DNA of 64,000 nt, from the NCBI GenBank assembly GCA_934045075.1, contig OW203725.1, positions 22,947,714 to 23,011,713 of the forward strand, read 5' to 3'. Shown in pieces: positions 10,975-22,679 of the stretch. How positions within the stretch are numbered: the first letter of the stretch is position 1; each line of letters starts with the position of its first letter. Below the pieces are notes generated by a model. That model saw nothing but the letters and a program-made list of their open reading frames with translations. It made no database searches and had not been told where the DNA came from. The position numbers and the translations under genes are program-made. The stretch is from Yponomeuta sedellus (taxonomy: Eukaryota > Arthropoda > Insecta > Lepidoptera > Yponomeutidae).

Positions 10975-11095
10975 CTAGTTCTGGAAGAGCGGTGTCTACT
11001 GCTACAGGTATTTTTATACTTACAAGTAGATGTCCTCAATGTATGTAGTTAAGAAGTAGTGGATAACGAAATAAAGAAATTTGAATTGAATTATC
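10975..11095 (+). mobile_element. LINE 3' tail fragment
   Basis: An ATAAAGAAATTTGAATTGAA terminus preceded by a LINE-style 3' UTR. It is probably a 5'-truncated non-LTR element. The family is not assigned. Confidence 0.4.
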
Positions 11096-11178
11096 CGTTT
11101 TTATCCAGTTTTCTGTTTTATTATCAAATAAACAGTACAAATAAAGCAACAGTTGAAGTCGTTCCAGTTTTATTGTTT

Positions 11179-11370
11179 ACTAGCTGACCCAGCGAACTTG
11201 GTACCGCCTAACAGTCGATTCTTAATTTTTTTTTTCTCTCTGTAAGAACCATCCTCGTACTTCAAGGAATATTGTAAAAAAATAATTAGCGAAGTCGGTT
11301 CAGCTGCTCTCGAGATTTGCGCTTATCAACACATTCGGCGATTCATTTTTATTTTATAGATAGATAAAAG
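11179..11370 (-). repeat. Dispersed repeat G, copy 1
   Basis: CTAGCTGACCCAGCGAACTT through CTCGAGATTTGCGCTTA is the reverse complement of 44345-44491. On that other strand it ends GGGTCAGCTAG. Helitron-like or LINE 3' end are both possible. Confidence 0.5.
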
Positions 11371-11394
11371 TTTTACAACACGATAATGGCGCCC

Positions 11395-11645
11395 AACGTG
11401 GGGCGCCACTACAACACGCTAGCCGTGAAGGAAAAGATGGTGTGGAAACCCGCGGCTTGATTGGCTGCAGATGTATTGACTTGTCTTTCCTGTGGACTAG
11501 GCCGACTAAGCTGTAAGGGCGGAACAAGTGCTGGGCAAGCTTACGCCATCTAAAAAAACATAGCCCCAGGCACTGCAGCGTCCGAGCGGTCCCTTCCTTT
11601 TAGTGTCTGTGCCACCAGAGGCTGTATAAATAATCTCATTGGCAT
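11395..11645. repeat. SINE-like repeat M, longest copy
   Basis: It runs from GTGAAGGAAAAGATGGTGTG through GGCCGACTAAGCTG to GGCTGTATAAATAATCTCAT, the reverse complement of the repeat at 1033-1225. Confidence 0.5.
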
Positions 11646-11726
11646 AACTAAAGCAAAGACCAAAGTGTAACTTTTTGTTGAACTACTTACTACGGAGGGT
11701 TCCGTACAAAGTTTTGGTGGGTCGAT

Positions 11727-12062
11727 AACAACTAGTGTATGTCCCCACTGCTAGGGCACGGGTCTCTTCCTGCATTGCGGGAAAGTTAGGCTATAGCCGT
11801 CCCCGTTGTGGAGCATTCTCCACAACGGGGGCCAAGTCTGAGTTGGTGGAGGATTGTAAGACAGTGGCACACCTTGCTATTAGAAAAAGAAGGCCTCTGA
11901 TATGGCTTAACGACTGCCATTACATAACAGACGGCACCAACGGCTTAACGTGCCTTAGTCACGAGACGGTGGCACATCCTGTACCTGACTGCGCCTGTTG
12001 TTGCTTAACTCAAGTGATTGATTCCATTCACTCGGTTCGACTAGGTCACGAGTGCTTCGTTT
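11727..12062 (-). repeat. SINE-5S, near full length, with internal hairpin
   Basis: A complete minus-strand copy ending in the 5S-like promoter block (complement of AACAACAGGCGCAGTCAGG). At 11801-11830 a perfect 13-bp hairpin (CCCCGTTGTGGAG, CATT spacer) replaces the usual ACTCCACCACGGGG, suggesting a local template switch. The 109-codon ORF is SINE-derived. Confidence 0.8.
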
Positions 12063-12064
12063 AG

Positions 12065-13041
12065 GTAGGTACTTATTTTATTAGGACAACCAACAGGCGA
12101 CACAAAAATATGTTCACAGGGGAAAAAACCACGGTAATTACGGCATAACATACTTATATGTTGTCGCATCAGGCATGGCAAAACTCAACGAACTGTAATA
12201 CACATGAATCTAATATACAGATATTATTTACATTATTAATATTAAATATTGTTAATAGTTTAGGAACAAGTCTCGCAGCTTTTCCCGAAGTTCAAAGTTT
12301 TTTTTTGTGATTTAATTATAAATGTATAGTTTTCAGATTTTTTTCTGTATTTGTTGTAGTACATAAAAATATTACTGGTCAAAACTTAGTGTTACTAGGT
12401 CAACGGAAAATACCGTTTTTTACTGTAATGTCTGTTTTCTGTAAAGAAGCAATTTTTATTCCCTTGAGTATCGAAATATACGTTTAGTCGCGGCATATAC
12501 GACCGTAAATTTTGTGTTAACTTAAAGGTATGATTTTTTCACAACTTGAAGAGATTGTAAACTTGAGTATACGGTTTTATTCAACTCAATACCTCCACGT
12601 ATTCCCGAGATTCTTGACAGAAAAACAGACGGACTGACGAATGAAAGGACAACGAAGTGATCCTATAAGGGTTTCGTTTTTTCTTTTGAGGTACGGAACC
12701 CCAAAAAGTAAACAAAGAAAACTCGATCGCCTGGGTACTTATACTAGAGCGAACTATATAAACGCCCCCTTATTTTTCCACTTAAACGAACAATATGAAC
12801 GCAGCCTTACATCCGCAACCAATCATTGTGGAACTGAGCTCAGATTTTGATTGGTTCTTTTTGTTTTCGCAGTGATTTTATTTCCCTTTCAATTTGTTGA
12901 GTTATTCTGGAAAATAACTGAAAATAACAAATTGAAAGAGCTTTCCCTTTGATGGGAGTAAATAAAATCAAGTCTGCGCTACCGGAGCTTGAAAATTTAA
13001 ATTTGAAATCAATTTACGCATACCGGTTCAGAATTACGGAA
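12065..13041. other. No gene recognised
   Basis: AT-rich spacer. CAAATTGAAAG occurs in inverted form near 12890 and 12930 (CTTTCAATTTGTTGAGTTATT / AATAACAAATTGAAAG), forming a small foldback. Nothing else can be supported. Confidence 0.35.
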
Positions 13042-13672
13042 TAGTACATTATGATATAAGTGCGGTAAGTTGAAAATTACAGCCGAGGCGATATTACTAG
13101 CCCGAAGCAGAGGCTGTAATTTTCAAAGCGCACCGTATGTCATACGACGTTTTATAACATATTTACGAGGAAATTAATAAAACTCTGACTTTGTTATCAT
13201 CACTACTTGACGACATTTTCAAATAAAAACAAAAACATCGAAAAGAAAAAGCGCGCGGATTTATTTTTACTTGTCCACAAATAAGCGATGCGCGCGCATC
13301 AACTTTTTTTTAGGCAAAGGTACCTACAAAAACAGCCAGTATTACTATTAAAGTAAATTAATATTTTTGTGTTTTTGTTACACATAAATGGTTGTTATTT
13401 ATTGTCAAAATTAATTAAATTAAAGAATTAAATGTTTATTTGTTATATTTTATTTCCCAAAGTTAATTTTATTCTTAAAATATTGACCACTTTCTTGACA
13501 TAAAACCTCTTTGCTAAGATTTTTAAAAGTATCGTTAATTTTTTTTTATCTTAAAACTTTATTAAAAAAAACACGTGCCTTTTACAATACATTATCGCAC
13601 AATTGTACGTAATGAGATACATAACGATATTGTTATTGGTGTAATTACAACCACTTTACGAGCAAATATGTT
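13042..13672 (-). mobile_element. MITE family H, copy 1
   Basis: About 630 bp, strongly similar over its whole length to the reverse complement of 24470-25107. Shared blocks include AAAATTACAGCC, GATGCGCGCGCATC and TTTACGAGCAAATATG. No transposase remains, so this is a non-autonomous family. Confidence 0.75.
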
Positions 13673-13676
13673 ATAA

Positions 13677-13905
13677 TAGTACATTACATAACTAGGGTGG
13701 TAATACAAAGAAAGGCCGAGATCGCAGAAGTTTGCGGCCCGAGCTGCAGCGAGGGACGTAAATATGCGATCGAGAGCTTTCTTTATTACCTCCCGTGTTG
13801 TGTACATCTTTTTATGTCTACACTTGGCCAGAAAGCGGCTTTTTCCGTACGCGCAGCGTCCGGAAAAAGCCACTTTATTGCCAGGTGTGGCATAAAGACT
13901 TTTTT
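13677..13905 (+). mobile_element. MITE family I, left module
   Basis: TAGTACATTACATAACTAGGG..., GATCGAGAGCTTT and GTCTACACTTGGCCA are repeated at 52071-52213. The opposing ORFs over this region are shadows. Confidence 0.6.
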
Positions 13906-14034
13906 AATACAGTTGCTCAAAAAGTGGCGTATTACAGGGACGTATAGCGTGCGGGATGTGGGCTATTACACACTCGTGCTTTTTTTACCTTTCCCGCACT
14001 CGTGCGTTCTCTTTCCCAACTGTCAAAATAATGT

Positions 14035-14516
14035 CTATTAAAAATAAAACCAACCATGAAGTTTTTACTAAAAAAATCATAAAAGTTTTTATGATTCATG
14101 CAAATACGTATATTTATAAAAAGAAGCTACTAATTTGTTTCAGTATCAGATTTAATGATTTGATTGAATGAGTTAGTTTAGGTTTCATTTCTTTCATCTC
14201 ATTAAATTTCAATTTCATTTCATATCAATAAAAAAATCCTACTGAAGACTGGCTGTATGGGCATGGATCCCTTTGCTTACCAGAATGGGTGAAGAAAAAA
14301 AAATATCTGCTTATATTATTCTTTTACGGTTGGCGCCATTTACCGAATATTTTTTCTTTATTTAATTCCTTATTTATTCGCAACTGTACACGTGCGGAAC
14401 CGTCATTACAACTTGTTCCGACTGTCAACCCTCGCCTTCGGCTGCGCCTAGGCTCGCGTAGACATTTGTCGGAACTCATAGCAATGACAGCCTTTCCGCA
14501 CTTGTAATGAAATATA
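14035..14516 (+). mobile_element. MITE family I, main module, copy 1
   Basis: This is matched along its length by 21058-21533, including ACCATGAAGTTTTTACTAAA, TTTACGGTTGGCGCCATTT and a 3' hairpin built on GTTCCGACTGTCAACC / GACATTTGTCGGAAC. No coding capacity. Confidence 0.7.
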
Positions 14517-14734
14517 CTATTATCAAGCTAATTAATTAATACACATAACGTAACATTTACACACAGGCGCATACATTGCTTCTGCCCCCACACTAGGATA
14601 CCCTGTGTCAGGATACCCAGGATACCAGAAACAGACGACATCACAAACATATAAACATCCAAGACCTGGGTTTTCTTTTGTCCCCAGCTGGGGTTCCAAC
14701 CCGGGAACTCTCCCACGGTAGGCGGACGCGCTGT

Positions 14735-14935
14735 GTCCGCGCGCTCGCGGTCTCCTTGAGTTGAGACCGCGACTCGGCAAACGTAGTGTGGGACGCCCTC
14801 CGACTAGGTGGGATGACGAACTGCGAAAAACTGCAGGCAGATGCTGTATACGGCAAGCTGAAGACAGGGCGCTATGGCGCTCATTAGGGGAGGGCTATGT
14901 CCAGCAGTGGACAGATATAGCCTGACGACGAGGCA
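14735..14935 (+). repeat. RTE-like LINE 3' end (family D)
   Basis: Encodes GGATGACGAACTGCG and CAAGCTGAAGACAGGGCGC, then GGGAGGGCTATGTCCAGCAG, the plus-strand form of the family D C-terminus and 3' tail. It is truncated at its 5' end by a hairpin-like GCGGTCTCCTTGAG/TTGAGACCGC junction. Confidence 0.6.
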
Positions 14936-15180
14936 GACGCGCTACCGCAGCGCCACACAGGTCGTCTAATATATTATTTTTAAACTAAGTAAGTGTGGTG
15001 CATGAAAGCAGCCTCCACGAACGACGTACTCACTGAGCCCGTACGTCTGGCACACCCTGGGCACCAATCAGTGATTGGCAAATCCTTTCACCACGATGAC
15101 TTGCCATCGACACGCTAAGTGTCGTTAACTGACAAAAACTGATTTGCTAAAGGTCATTCGAATGGTAGCGTAGTGTTCGG

Positions 15181-15290
15181 GTCATCTATCTCCCTCCAAA
15201 ATGGTTGAGACTGATGATGGCTGACCACTGCGTTATGCTCGTGAACGAGTGCTGTTCGTGTGTCTGGCCGCAGCACTTGTGTTTTCCCCT
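15181..15290. repeat. Dispersed repeat P, copy 1
   Basis: ATCTCCCTCCAAAATGGT...GACTGATGATGGCTGACC...GCTCGTGAACGAGTGCTG is repeated at 43990-44090. It contains the short palindrome GCTCGTGAACGAGTGC. The class is unknown. Confidence 0.6.
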
Positions 15291-15399
15291 ATTACTGTGA
15301 GACATTTGACTAATTTATTTATTTATTTATCTATTTACATGAATATTGTAACATAACAGTAAAATTACACCAAAGCGTTACAATATTATATCAGAGCAC

Positions 15400-15960
15400 T
15401 ACCTTTCATACATCTTCTAGCATTCTCTTACATACCTTCACCACACTTTCAATTCCATCCGCAAACACATCACACTCTGGTGCTTCAGCGAGCAGGGCAC
15501 AGAGTAGCCGCAGCGCGCGCGCGACCGGCGAGCACTGGTACTGGTTGGTGCGGGTATCCATCTCGGCGAATAGTTTATGCCTCCGCGCCCTGCGATACCC
15601 ATTAGGTACAAATAAGCGAACGACTTTTTCGACTAGGTCGATGGCGTCGATTTTACCCCTTATTATATTTTTAAATATATAAATAGAAATGTGGCTCTTG
15701 CAAAATTTGTTTTAAAAAACAAATTTTGCAAGAGCCACATTTCTCCTTAGTTCTAGCGAGTCGAATCCAAGATATCCCTGTAGAAAAAGGGTTGGATATA
15801 AAAAAGGGTAGTACCCATACATTTTCTTATACAGATATCTCAAAAATCTTTTTTGGACCTGCTCCATCACAAGAATATATTTTTTCTCGTGAGGGGCCCA
15901 GACCACAGCATTCGTTTCAAGCACTCTGCTTTGGCATTCAGGGTTGTTAATGGCAATCAT
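15400..15960 (-). pseudogene. Non-LTR LINE ORF2 C-terminus, broken by an inverted duplication
   Basis: The minus strand reads VVWAP...QVQKRFLRYLY...SLELRRNVALAKFVF, the usual end of a jockey-type reverse transcriptase ORF. After a 60-bp palindrome (15685-15744) the same frame family resumes (IIRGKIDAIDLVE...FVPNGYRRARRHKLF...) and stops near 15415. The palindrome inserted inverted sequence and destroyed the frame. It is a dead copy. Confidence 0.75.
15685..15744. repeat. 60-bp perfect palindrome inside a LINE ORF
   Basis: The arms 15685-15712 and 15717-15744 are exact complements (28 bp; start AGAAATGTGGCTCTTGC) with a TAAA spacer. One arm is genuine ORF sequence and the other is its inverted copy. 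Confidence 0.95.
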
Positions 15961-16242
15961 GAAATCTTATTAGGTTTACATATGGCAACTGATGTATTTG
16001 GTTTTAAGATGATTTGAGAAAAGATGGTCAGAGTGGAGTTTTTTTTCCGCTGCCTTTTTCTCCACGAATCCATACGGCCCGAAGGCGGCGGCTTACATTT
16101 TACATTGTACATTGACATTCAGCAAACAGTATGTAAATTCTTTACGTTGAAATAAATTGATTTGAATTTTGAATAAGAAGAACTAAGAAAGTGCGTATTG
16201 CCGGGCAGGCATCGCAAAAGAAAAAACAAATTACATATAGTC

Positions 16243-16590
16243 GAGCAGAGTGATTGGAATCAATCACTTGAGTTAAACAACAACTGGCGCGGTCAGGTGC
16301 AGGATGGGTCACCGTCCTGTGACTACCGCTAGTGGCATATTACCGAGCGCTTCCGTGCTTCGCAAGGCACGTCAAGCCTTTGGTGCCGGCTTACATGTAA
16401 TGGCAGTCGTTAAGCCATGTCAAAGGCCTTATGGGCGGCTGATAACTTCTGGCAGTAAGACCCGCCACTGTCTTACGACCCTCTACCGACCCGGATTTGG
16501 CCCGCGTGGTGGAGTAAGGCCTAACCTTCCTGCGATGCAGGAAGAGACTCGTGCCCCAGCAGTGGGGACATACAAGGGTTGATATCGATT
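16243..16590 (+). repeat. SINE-5S, near full length
   Basis: It starts in the family's 5' block (GTGATTGGAATCAATCACTT) and keeps the 5S rRNA-like promoter (GGCGCGGTCAGGTGCAGGAT GGGTCACCG). It ends GGGGACATAC...GGTTGATATCGAT. Confidence 0.85.
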
Positions 16591-17654
16591 GTATGAATTG
16601 TATGACAAAGTACTGTTGTGGCAGCATCGCAGACTCTTCACACCACAGTTGCTATGGAAATAACAGTTGATTCAAAGAGCTCGCTAACGAATCTGCCGTT
16701 TTAAAATCTATTATATTTTCTCTCATTATTTACGCATTCTTGTAAATATTGTACATACGTTAGAGTTAGGTTTAAATAAAATACGCATCTGTATATGCTG
16801 CATCAAAATCCCTTTCATTCGACCTCCAACACACAACTCTACACTGTATGATATTTCTGATATTTCGTTATTGCACACAGATGTGATATGTGAAAATTCA
16901 CATAATCAAGGCGCTGTACTATTGTAACGTACATAAGTTGGAAAATAAAGTCATAGGTCACCCGGGATACTCAAACCTAACGCACGTTAGGTTACCAGTT
17001 TACCGCTGCTAACAAAGAACGCCTTGAGGCGTGAATACCATCAAGCCTCGCCTCGGGGGGTGGGTCAGAACGCAATAAAATTTAGACATAAATTCCTTGC
17101 TGCCGGCCCGTATCCATAGTCCAATAAAACCAGGACTCGGATACGGAACTACAGAAGGTAGACTAACGATCATCAGAAGGCCAGTCCTACTTGAATGCTG
17201 TCTATGTCTGCCATGGTGGCATCTCACTCGCACGATCCAACATTTATATACAAATACAAAATCGTTTATTTGTGGAATGTAGGTGGATTTATAATCGAAT
17301 CTTTATTTTTTTCTCTTTCTTTTTGTTCAAAGTAGCGCAGAAACTGAGACTTATTGACGTTAAAAGTTTAACTACATGTCTATTTCAAAAAATGATCTAG
17401 ATCATTTTGGAGAAAAAATGAACAAAAAAACTCAATTTAGTATTCAAAGTTCTTAATTAACATAATTCATATAATAATTTTAAAACGTAGAACTGGTGCA
17501 TGGTACTGGCTTTAATTACAGACATCGTTGTCGTCTAAATAATATTTTAAATTTTTAGTAGCTCTTTTGGCACAGAGTGAACCTACTATACACATTTATT
17601 GAACCACGTTTCAGCCAAGCTTATTATATCTTCGAGGATCTTATCGAAAAAGAT
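16591..17654. other. No gene recognised
   Basis: AT-rich spacer. The ORFs at 17009-17400 lack any recognisable domain. A short palindrome (AAATGATCTAGATCATTTT) is at about 17388-17406. Confidence 0.35.
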
Positions 17655-17752
17655 CTGATATCAACCCTTGTATGTCCCCCGTATGTCTCGTGCTGGGGCA
17701 CGGGTCTCTGCCTGCAAAGCAGGAAGTTTAGGCCATAATCCTCCACAGTACA
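17655..17752 (-). repeat. SINE-5S 3' end fragment
   Basis: GATATCAACCCTTGTATGTC...GGGGCACGGGTCTC...GGAAGTTTAGGCC is the family's 3' end only, with a small duplication of GTATGTC. Confidence 0.65.
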
Positions 17753-18221
17753 GACGTCGGCCTTACCACTAAAAGTGATCTCTTCCAGACAAGCTTTGGA
17801 TGGACAGGAGCAATACCATAAAGAAGGAAGTAGATTAGTGATGGTAAAATATTACTGGCAAAACTAGCCTCTCTATAGTGTGTGTACCCTGTGCTATGGT
17901 CCGATATCCCTGCTATATCACAAACTGGAAAATACACCCAGATGAAGCTATTTAAGCAGCAGCACACGCACGTATACAAGATAGATTACTAGTCGTAGAT
18001 TACAAGTCACAGCACGAAGAAAGCATAAACAAAACAGAAAAACACACACATAGAAAAGTAGGAGACGCCTCCCAACGCTAAAAATAAGTTAGTCCATTAA
18101 AAATTAATTTCAACCATTTATTTCACAACTGGGTGTCTTCATCACACATTTACATCATTCAAGTAGCATAACGTTTCATTCCTGAAGTTATAGTAGCATG
18201 CTAACGTGTAGTAAGACATCG

Positions 18222-18372
18222 TGGGGAGACCTGAGTGTCTGTGGTATTCAAATACCTCAGCGCTTGAAATTACCAATCCACGGTGGGCACGCATGATAAT
18301 TAACTCCTCTCTCTCTCTCTCTCTGAGAGAAAGCCTCTGCAGTGGATCGTAAAACCAAAAAGGTAGTGACCG
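18222..18372 (+). repeat. SINE-E fragment
   Basis: ATTCAAATACCTCAGCGCTTGAAATTACCAATCC...GGGCACGC, a (CT)n run and GCAGTGGATCGT match 37785-37906 and, inverted, 25690-25800. Confidence 0.55.
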
Positions 18373-18429
18373 ACGGCCCTAGATAGGCCAAGTAATACAT
18401 AAATAATTATTTCTGATTTAAAATACTTA

Positions 18430-18609
18430 GGGTCTGTTTCACAATCTGCAAATAAAGTTCCGGATAAGCTATCCGCAACCAGGGCTGCCGTTTGTTCTAA
18501 ATTTAAATAAATATTCCTGTTTGTTTATGACTTCAAATTTAGAACAAACGGCAGCCCTGGTTGCGGATAGCTTATCCGGAACTTTACTTGCAGATTGTAA
18601 AACAGGCCC
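18430..18609. mobile_element. Foldback MITE with 75-bp arms
   Basis: 18430-18504 and 18535-18609 are inverted copies (75 bp each, a few mismatches near the outer ends; core TCCGGATAAGCTATCCGC) around a 30-bp loop. The transcript or single strand would fold into a long hairpin. No ORF. Confidence 0.9.
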
Positions 18610-18714
18610 CCACAGTAAAGTTGTGTAGTAAAATTTGTTATAAAGCACGGTATTTATTTATTTTAGGGGTACGCTGGTAGAAAAAGAAACGGTTTTCAGG
18701 TTTGAGTAATTTCA

Positions 18715-19275
18715 ATTATCGATATCATCGATATCAACCCATCGCAGAAAGGTTAGGCCATACTCAACCACGGGAGCCAAGTCCGTGTTGGTGGAGTATT
18801 GTAAGACAGTGGCGGATCGTACTGTCAGAAGTTATCAAGCCGCCCATAAGGCCTCTGACATGGCTTAACGACTTCTATTCAGTGGCGGATTTACCAATAG
18901 GCTAAGTAGGCTGGAGCCTAGGGCGACAGATTTAGAGGAGCGGCAAATTTAGCCCAAATTTTTTTTATCTTACAGAAAAGAAAAAGACTTATAATTATAT
19001 GTACATATACACATTACGTCCATAATCCGTAATCCGAACACAAATCATAAAGTTGCAATTTCAGTAATTAATTGCAACTTTACAACAACAACTTAATTAA
19101 GTAATTAAATGTAATTAATATGATTATGAACTAAACTAACGTATTAAATTTCAAAGGTCAGTAGGGGTGGCAAAAATTGAATAGCCTACTAGCGGCGAAT
19201 TTGTAAATCCGCCGCTGCTGCTATTACATGACAGCCGGTACCAACGGCTTAACGTGCCTGCAAAGCACGAACCAA
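18715..19275 (-). repeat. SINE-5S split by a hAT MITE
   Basis: 18715-18879 (ATCAACCC to GGCTTAACGACTTCTATT) and 19226-19275 (ACATGACAGCCGG to GCAAAGCACGAA) are consecutive parts of one SINE-5S copy. The 338 bp between them is a separate element. Confidence 0.8.
18880..19217. mobile_element. hAT-type MITE with 8-bp target duplication
   Basis: The TIRs CAGTGGCGGATTTAC and GTAAATCCGCCGCTG (one mismatch) bound a 338-bp element. The flanks CTTCTATT (18872-18879) and CTGCTATT (19218-19225) form an 8-bp target duplication with one change, the size typical of hAT elements. Confidence 0.85.
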
Positions 19276-19639
19276 TAATGTATGAATAATCATTTCTGAT
19301 TTTAAATTCTTACAGTTGTGTAGTATAATTTGTTATAAAACACCTGTTTTAGGGGTGCGCTGGGAGAAAAAGAAACGGTTTTCAGGTTTGCGTAATTTCG
19401 AGTTTTGGACTACATAAAAAAACGTACCACTGCAGGGCACAGACTGAAAGTATACCGTGCGCTTAATCTCACGCGTGCCCACTGCGACATGGCGAGTTTG
19501 TTTTGTTTACGTATATTACTTAGATTTAAGAAATCGTGGTTGTATTCTTTTTTCTGGTTGTGCAATAATCTCTATCACAATATCTGTCTATATTGTGATG
19601 GAGAATAAAACGTTTCCTTAATTTTTTCCACCAAGAAAA

Positions 19640-19955
19640 TGCCGAAACCGCCCTTCAGATCCTTTTCCTCTGTCCCAAAGCCCGTAGCTCACTGGCCTCG
19701 CCATGAATAAAAGATGGCGGCAGATATTGAAAATATACCTTAAATGCCTGCCGGCCGCTCTGTTGACGCCCCGGAAGAGAAATATGTATTGCGGAAGACT
19801 AACTCGGACTAATGCCGGTTTTAGGGCCCCACTTCGCAGAATCTGTGAAACCTACAACAAGCGCCTGGCCTCGGTTGACTTATTCAATAATTCGTTGTCT
19901 CAATTTAAGGTAAAGGTTTATAATTTGTTATATTCTGATTACGTGTGTAGCTAAA
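19640..19955 (+). pseudogene. Non-LTR LINE ORF2 C-terminal relic
   Basis: The frame ending at 19954 reads NAGFRAPLRRICETYNKR...DLFNNSLSQFKVKV, the usual C-terminus of jockey/R1-like ORF2 proteins, followed by a TAG and a 3' UTR-like stretch. Everything upstream is lost. Confidence 0.6.
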
Positions 19956-20483
19956 TAACCATGTAAATTGTTCATCTCAATATCTGGTTCTATTTGATAA
20001 AATCTTTTTTTTTGCATGTTAGACTATAGTATGCGCCTCTCGCTTTTACATTACCTGCCTTAACTATAAGTGAGAAATGTTCCATAGGACAGATAAGTCC
20101 ATAACCAATATTGTAAAACATATAAACATTCATTATCTGTGCCTGTATTTTCTCCAAATAAATAAATTAAAATTAATTTAAATTAATCTGCGGAATCTAG
20201 GTGAATGGGGCACATAAGTGCCGTAAATCTCCATGAATTTGGGGAAAAAACGCAACGGCAAGCTTCATTATAATTTTAACTGACTTCAGACAACAGAGAA
20301 GATTCTCAGTACGTCTATATATACAGGGAGGCACTTTTTATTGTCACATTGTTTGTAGTTTTCTAGTTTTATCCCACAGGAGTTGGTTGAATCTAGTTGT
20401 AGTCGGCATTTTACTTCATAGGCTAGACCTAATATCAGGGTTTGGTTGGAACTGGTTCTAGCCCGAATTATGCCGGCTAGACC

Positions 20484-20750
20484 TAGGGCGAGATAAATAG
20501 TCGTTGCTTAGCCCAAGTCCGTACTCATGCTTCCCTAAGCATTACTTCAGGCTAACTTAGCTAAGAATCAATGCGTTACTAAAATAGACGTTTGCTTAGC
20601 TAAGCATGTTCTTAGGCCAATGCTAAGAATTAGTCCGGGTTTCGCGACTTAGAGAGTGCCAAAGTACTGTCTATGATAAACAAATCGATCCTTAAGCAAG
20701 TGCTTTCGCTAAGACTCGTCCTTAGAAGCGACTATTTATCTCGCCCCTAG
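20484..20750. mobile_element. MITE with inverted ends
   Basis: CTAGGGCGAGATAAATAGTCG at the left and CGACTATTTATCTCGCCCCTAG at the right are inverted repeats with one inserted base. Internal AGCTAAGCA/TTCTTAG motifs repeat in both directions. It sits inside an older TCTAGTTG/ACTAGA-bounded region. Confidence 0.75.
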
Positions 20751-21057
20751 TTTTACTAGAAAACAATCGGCTTGTACTAGATTTATCCAATGTATATATT
20801 CCATGAAACGGCCTTTAGTTCGGTAGTAGCGATAGGGGCCTACTTACTAAAACCACATATGCAACGAAAATTCATCGCCTTTGTGAGGGCAGTAACTATT
20901 TAGCTACGCGTCGTGTGCTATTCATTCATATATCTTTGTGAGAGTAAAGTGTATTTCGCAAGCAGTAAAGTACTCGGAAGTGAGAGACCCAGGTTCGATT
21001 GGTAGTGCGAGAATGTACCTACAACCTTGTTTATTTTCAAAGTTACGTACATTTTTA

Positions 21058-21533
21058 ATACGTACCAACCATGAAGTTTTTACTAAAAAAAATAGTAGAA
21101 GTTTTTATGAGCTACTAATTTGTTTCAATATCAGATTTAATGATTTCATTAAATGAGCTAAGTTAGGTTTCATTTCATTGCATCTCATTAAATTTAATTT
21201 TCATTTCATATCAATAAAAAAATTCTACTGAAGACTTGGCTGTATGGGAATAGTTCCCTTTGCCTGCTAGAATGGGTCAAGAAAAAAAATCTCTGCTAAT
21301 ATTTTTTTACGGTTGGCGCCATTTTCCAAATAATTTTTCTTTATTAAATTGCTTATTTTTTTCGCAACTGTATTAAAAATAGTCGTTCAGTACACTTGCG
21401 GAACCGTCATTGCAACTTGTTCCGACTGTCAACCCTCGCCTTCGGCTGCGCCTCGGCTCGGGTCGACATTTGTCGGAACTCTTTGTAATGACAGCCTTTC
21501 CGCACTTGTAATGAAATATACTATTCCGAATTT
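21058..21533 (+). mobile_element. MITE family I, main module, copy 2
   Basis: Same family as 14035-14516, with the same 3' hairpin (GTTCCGACTGTCAACC...GTCGACATTTGTCGGAAC). The left module seen at 13677 is absent here. A SINE-L relic (20945-21057) lies directly upstream. Confidence 0.7.
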
Positions 21534-22555
21534 GTAGTAGCTATACCACACGCTAACGGTAAAGGAAAACATCGTGAGGAAATGCGTATTGATTTATTTT
21601 TACTGCGGGCTAGGTCATCTTATCTGTCAGAGTTGTGTAGATGCCGGTATAACAACAAATGAAATAAATCTTTAATTCATACTCCTATGCAACGAAAGTG
21701 ATTCTTTTGCTGTTTTTTGCTCGATATTAATAACGGAAACCGGTAGACGCTTGAAATATTCACTGAATATTTTATTTGTATATTTACAAAAAAATCAAAT
21801 AATAATAAATAGGTATTGGTACGAAACCCTTCGTACGCGACTCCGACTCATACTTAGCTGCTGTTTATTCATACTCAGCGATAATTCCTTACCACTTTGT
21901 TCAATTTCATTGTTTCCTAAGTCAAAACCTCATACTCGTCTTACGTACTCGTAGATAAATTATATACCGCCTCTTTTTTCGACCAAATCATTACTTAGTG
22001 TATCTATTTTTTACCCCAAAGCGTATTATTTACGTTACACTATTTCGTTATAGGTATCGGGTGTTCTACTCTGAAATGTCAGTACGAGAAACTTATATCA
22101 GAGCTAGATGCTAAGCGAAACAAGCTCAATCTTTAAATCCTTTTTCATAATGTATCCGCATACATTTATTATTTACAAAAAAAACTATATTTCAGTTATA
22201 AACTAGAGTTTAACGAAGGTTAAAGCTATTTTTCTAAAATTATTTTAAATCTGTGGGAAAACAGCTCGCAGTGTAATAGCGTCGAATCCGACGTCACGCC
22301 CAGGTAAACAAACATCATAATTACTAGCAGTCACAACAAAGCACGGGTGAAGTTTACGCTTGTCAACCTAAGCGTGACGTCACGCGGTGTGATTGGTGTT
22401 TCAGTCAAAATGGCCGAGAGCTGTATTATAATATTGATAATCACTGTTTTTTATAAAACTAAAACCTATTAAACTTTCCCCTAATAACGTTAATTCTTTG
22501 ATTATTTGATAGTATCGTCATGTCTATTTAACAAACTGTAAAAAACTAGGGACAT
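21534..22555. other. No gene recognised
   Basis: AT-rich spacer. 22370-22410 (TGACGTCACGC) has an inverted near-copy at 41280-41350 (ACACCAATAACACAGCGTGACGTCACGC), so a dispersed repeat ends here. No exon can be supported. Confidence 0.35.
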
Positions 22556-22675
22556 ATTACGAGCCCTTGTATGTCCCCACTGCTGGGGCACGGGTCTCTT
22601 CCTGCATCGCAGGAAGGTTAGGCCATACTCCACCACGTTGGCCCCCGTGTCCGGGTTGGTGGAGATTCTCATATA
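22556..22675 (-). repeat. SINE-5S 3' third
   Basis: CCCTTGTATGTCCCCACTGC to TCCGGGTTGGTGGAG, a 5'-truncated copy with an inverted GGCCCC swap in the middle. Confidence 0.7.
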
Positions 22676-22679
22676 GTGA

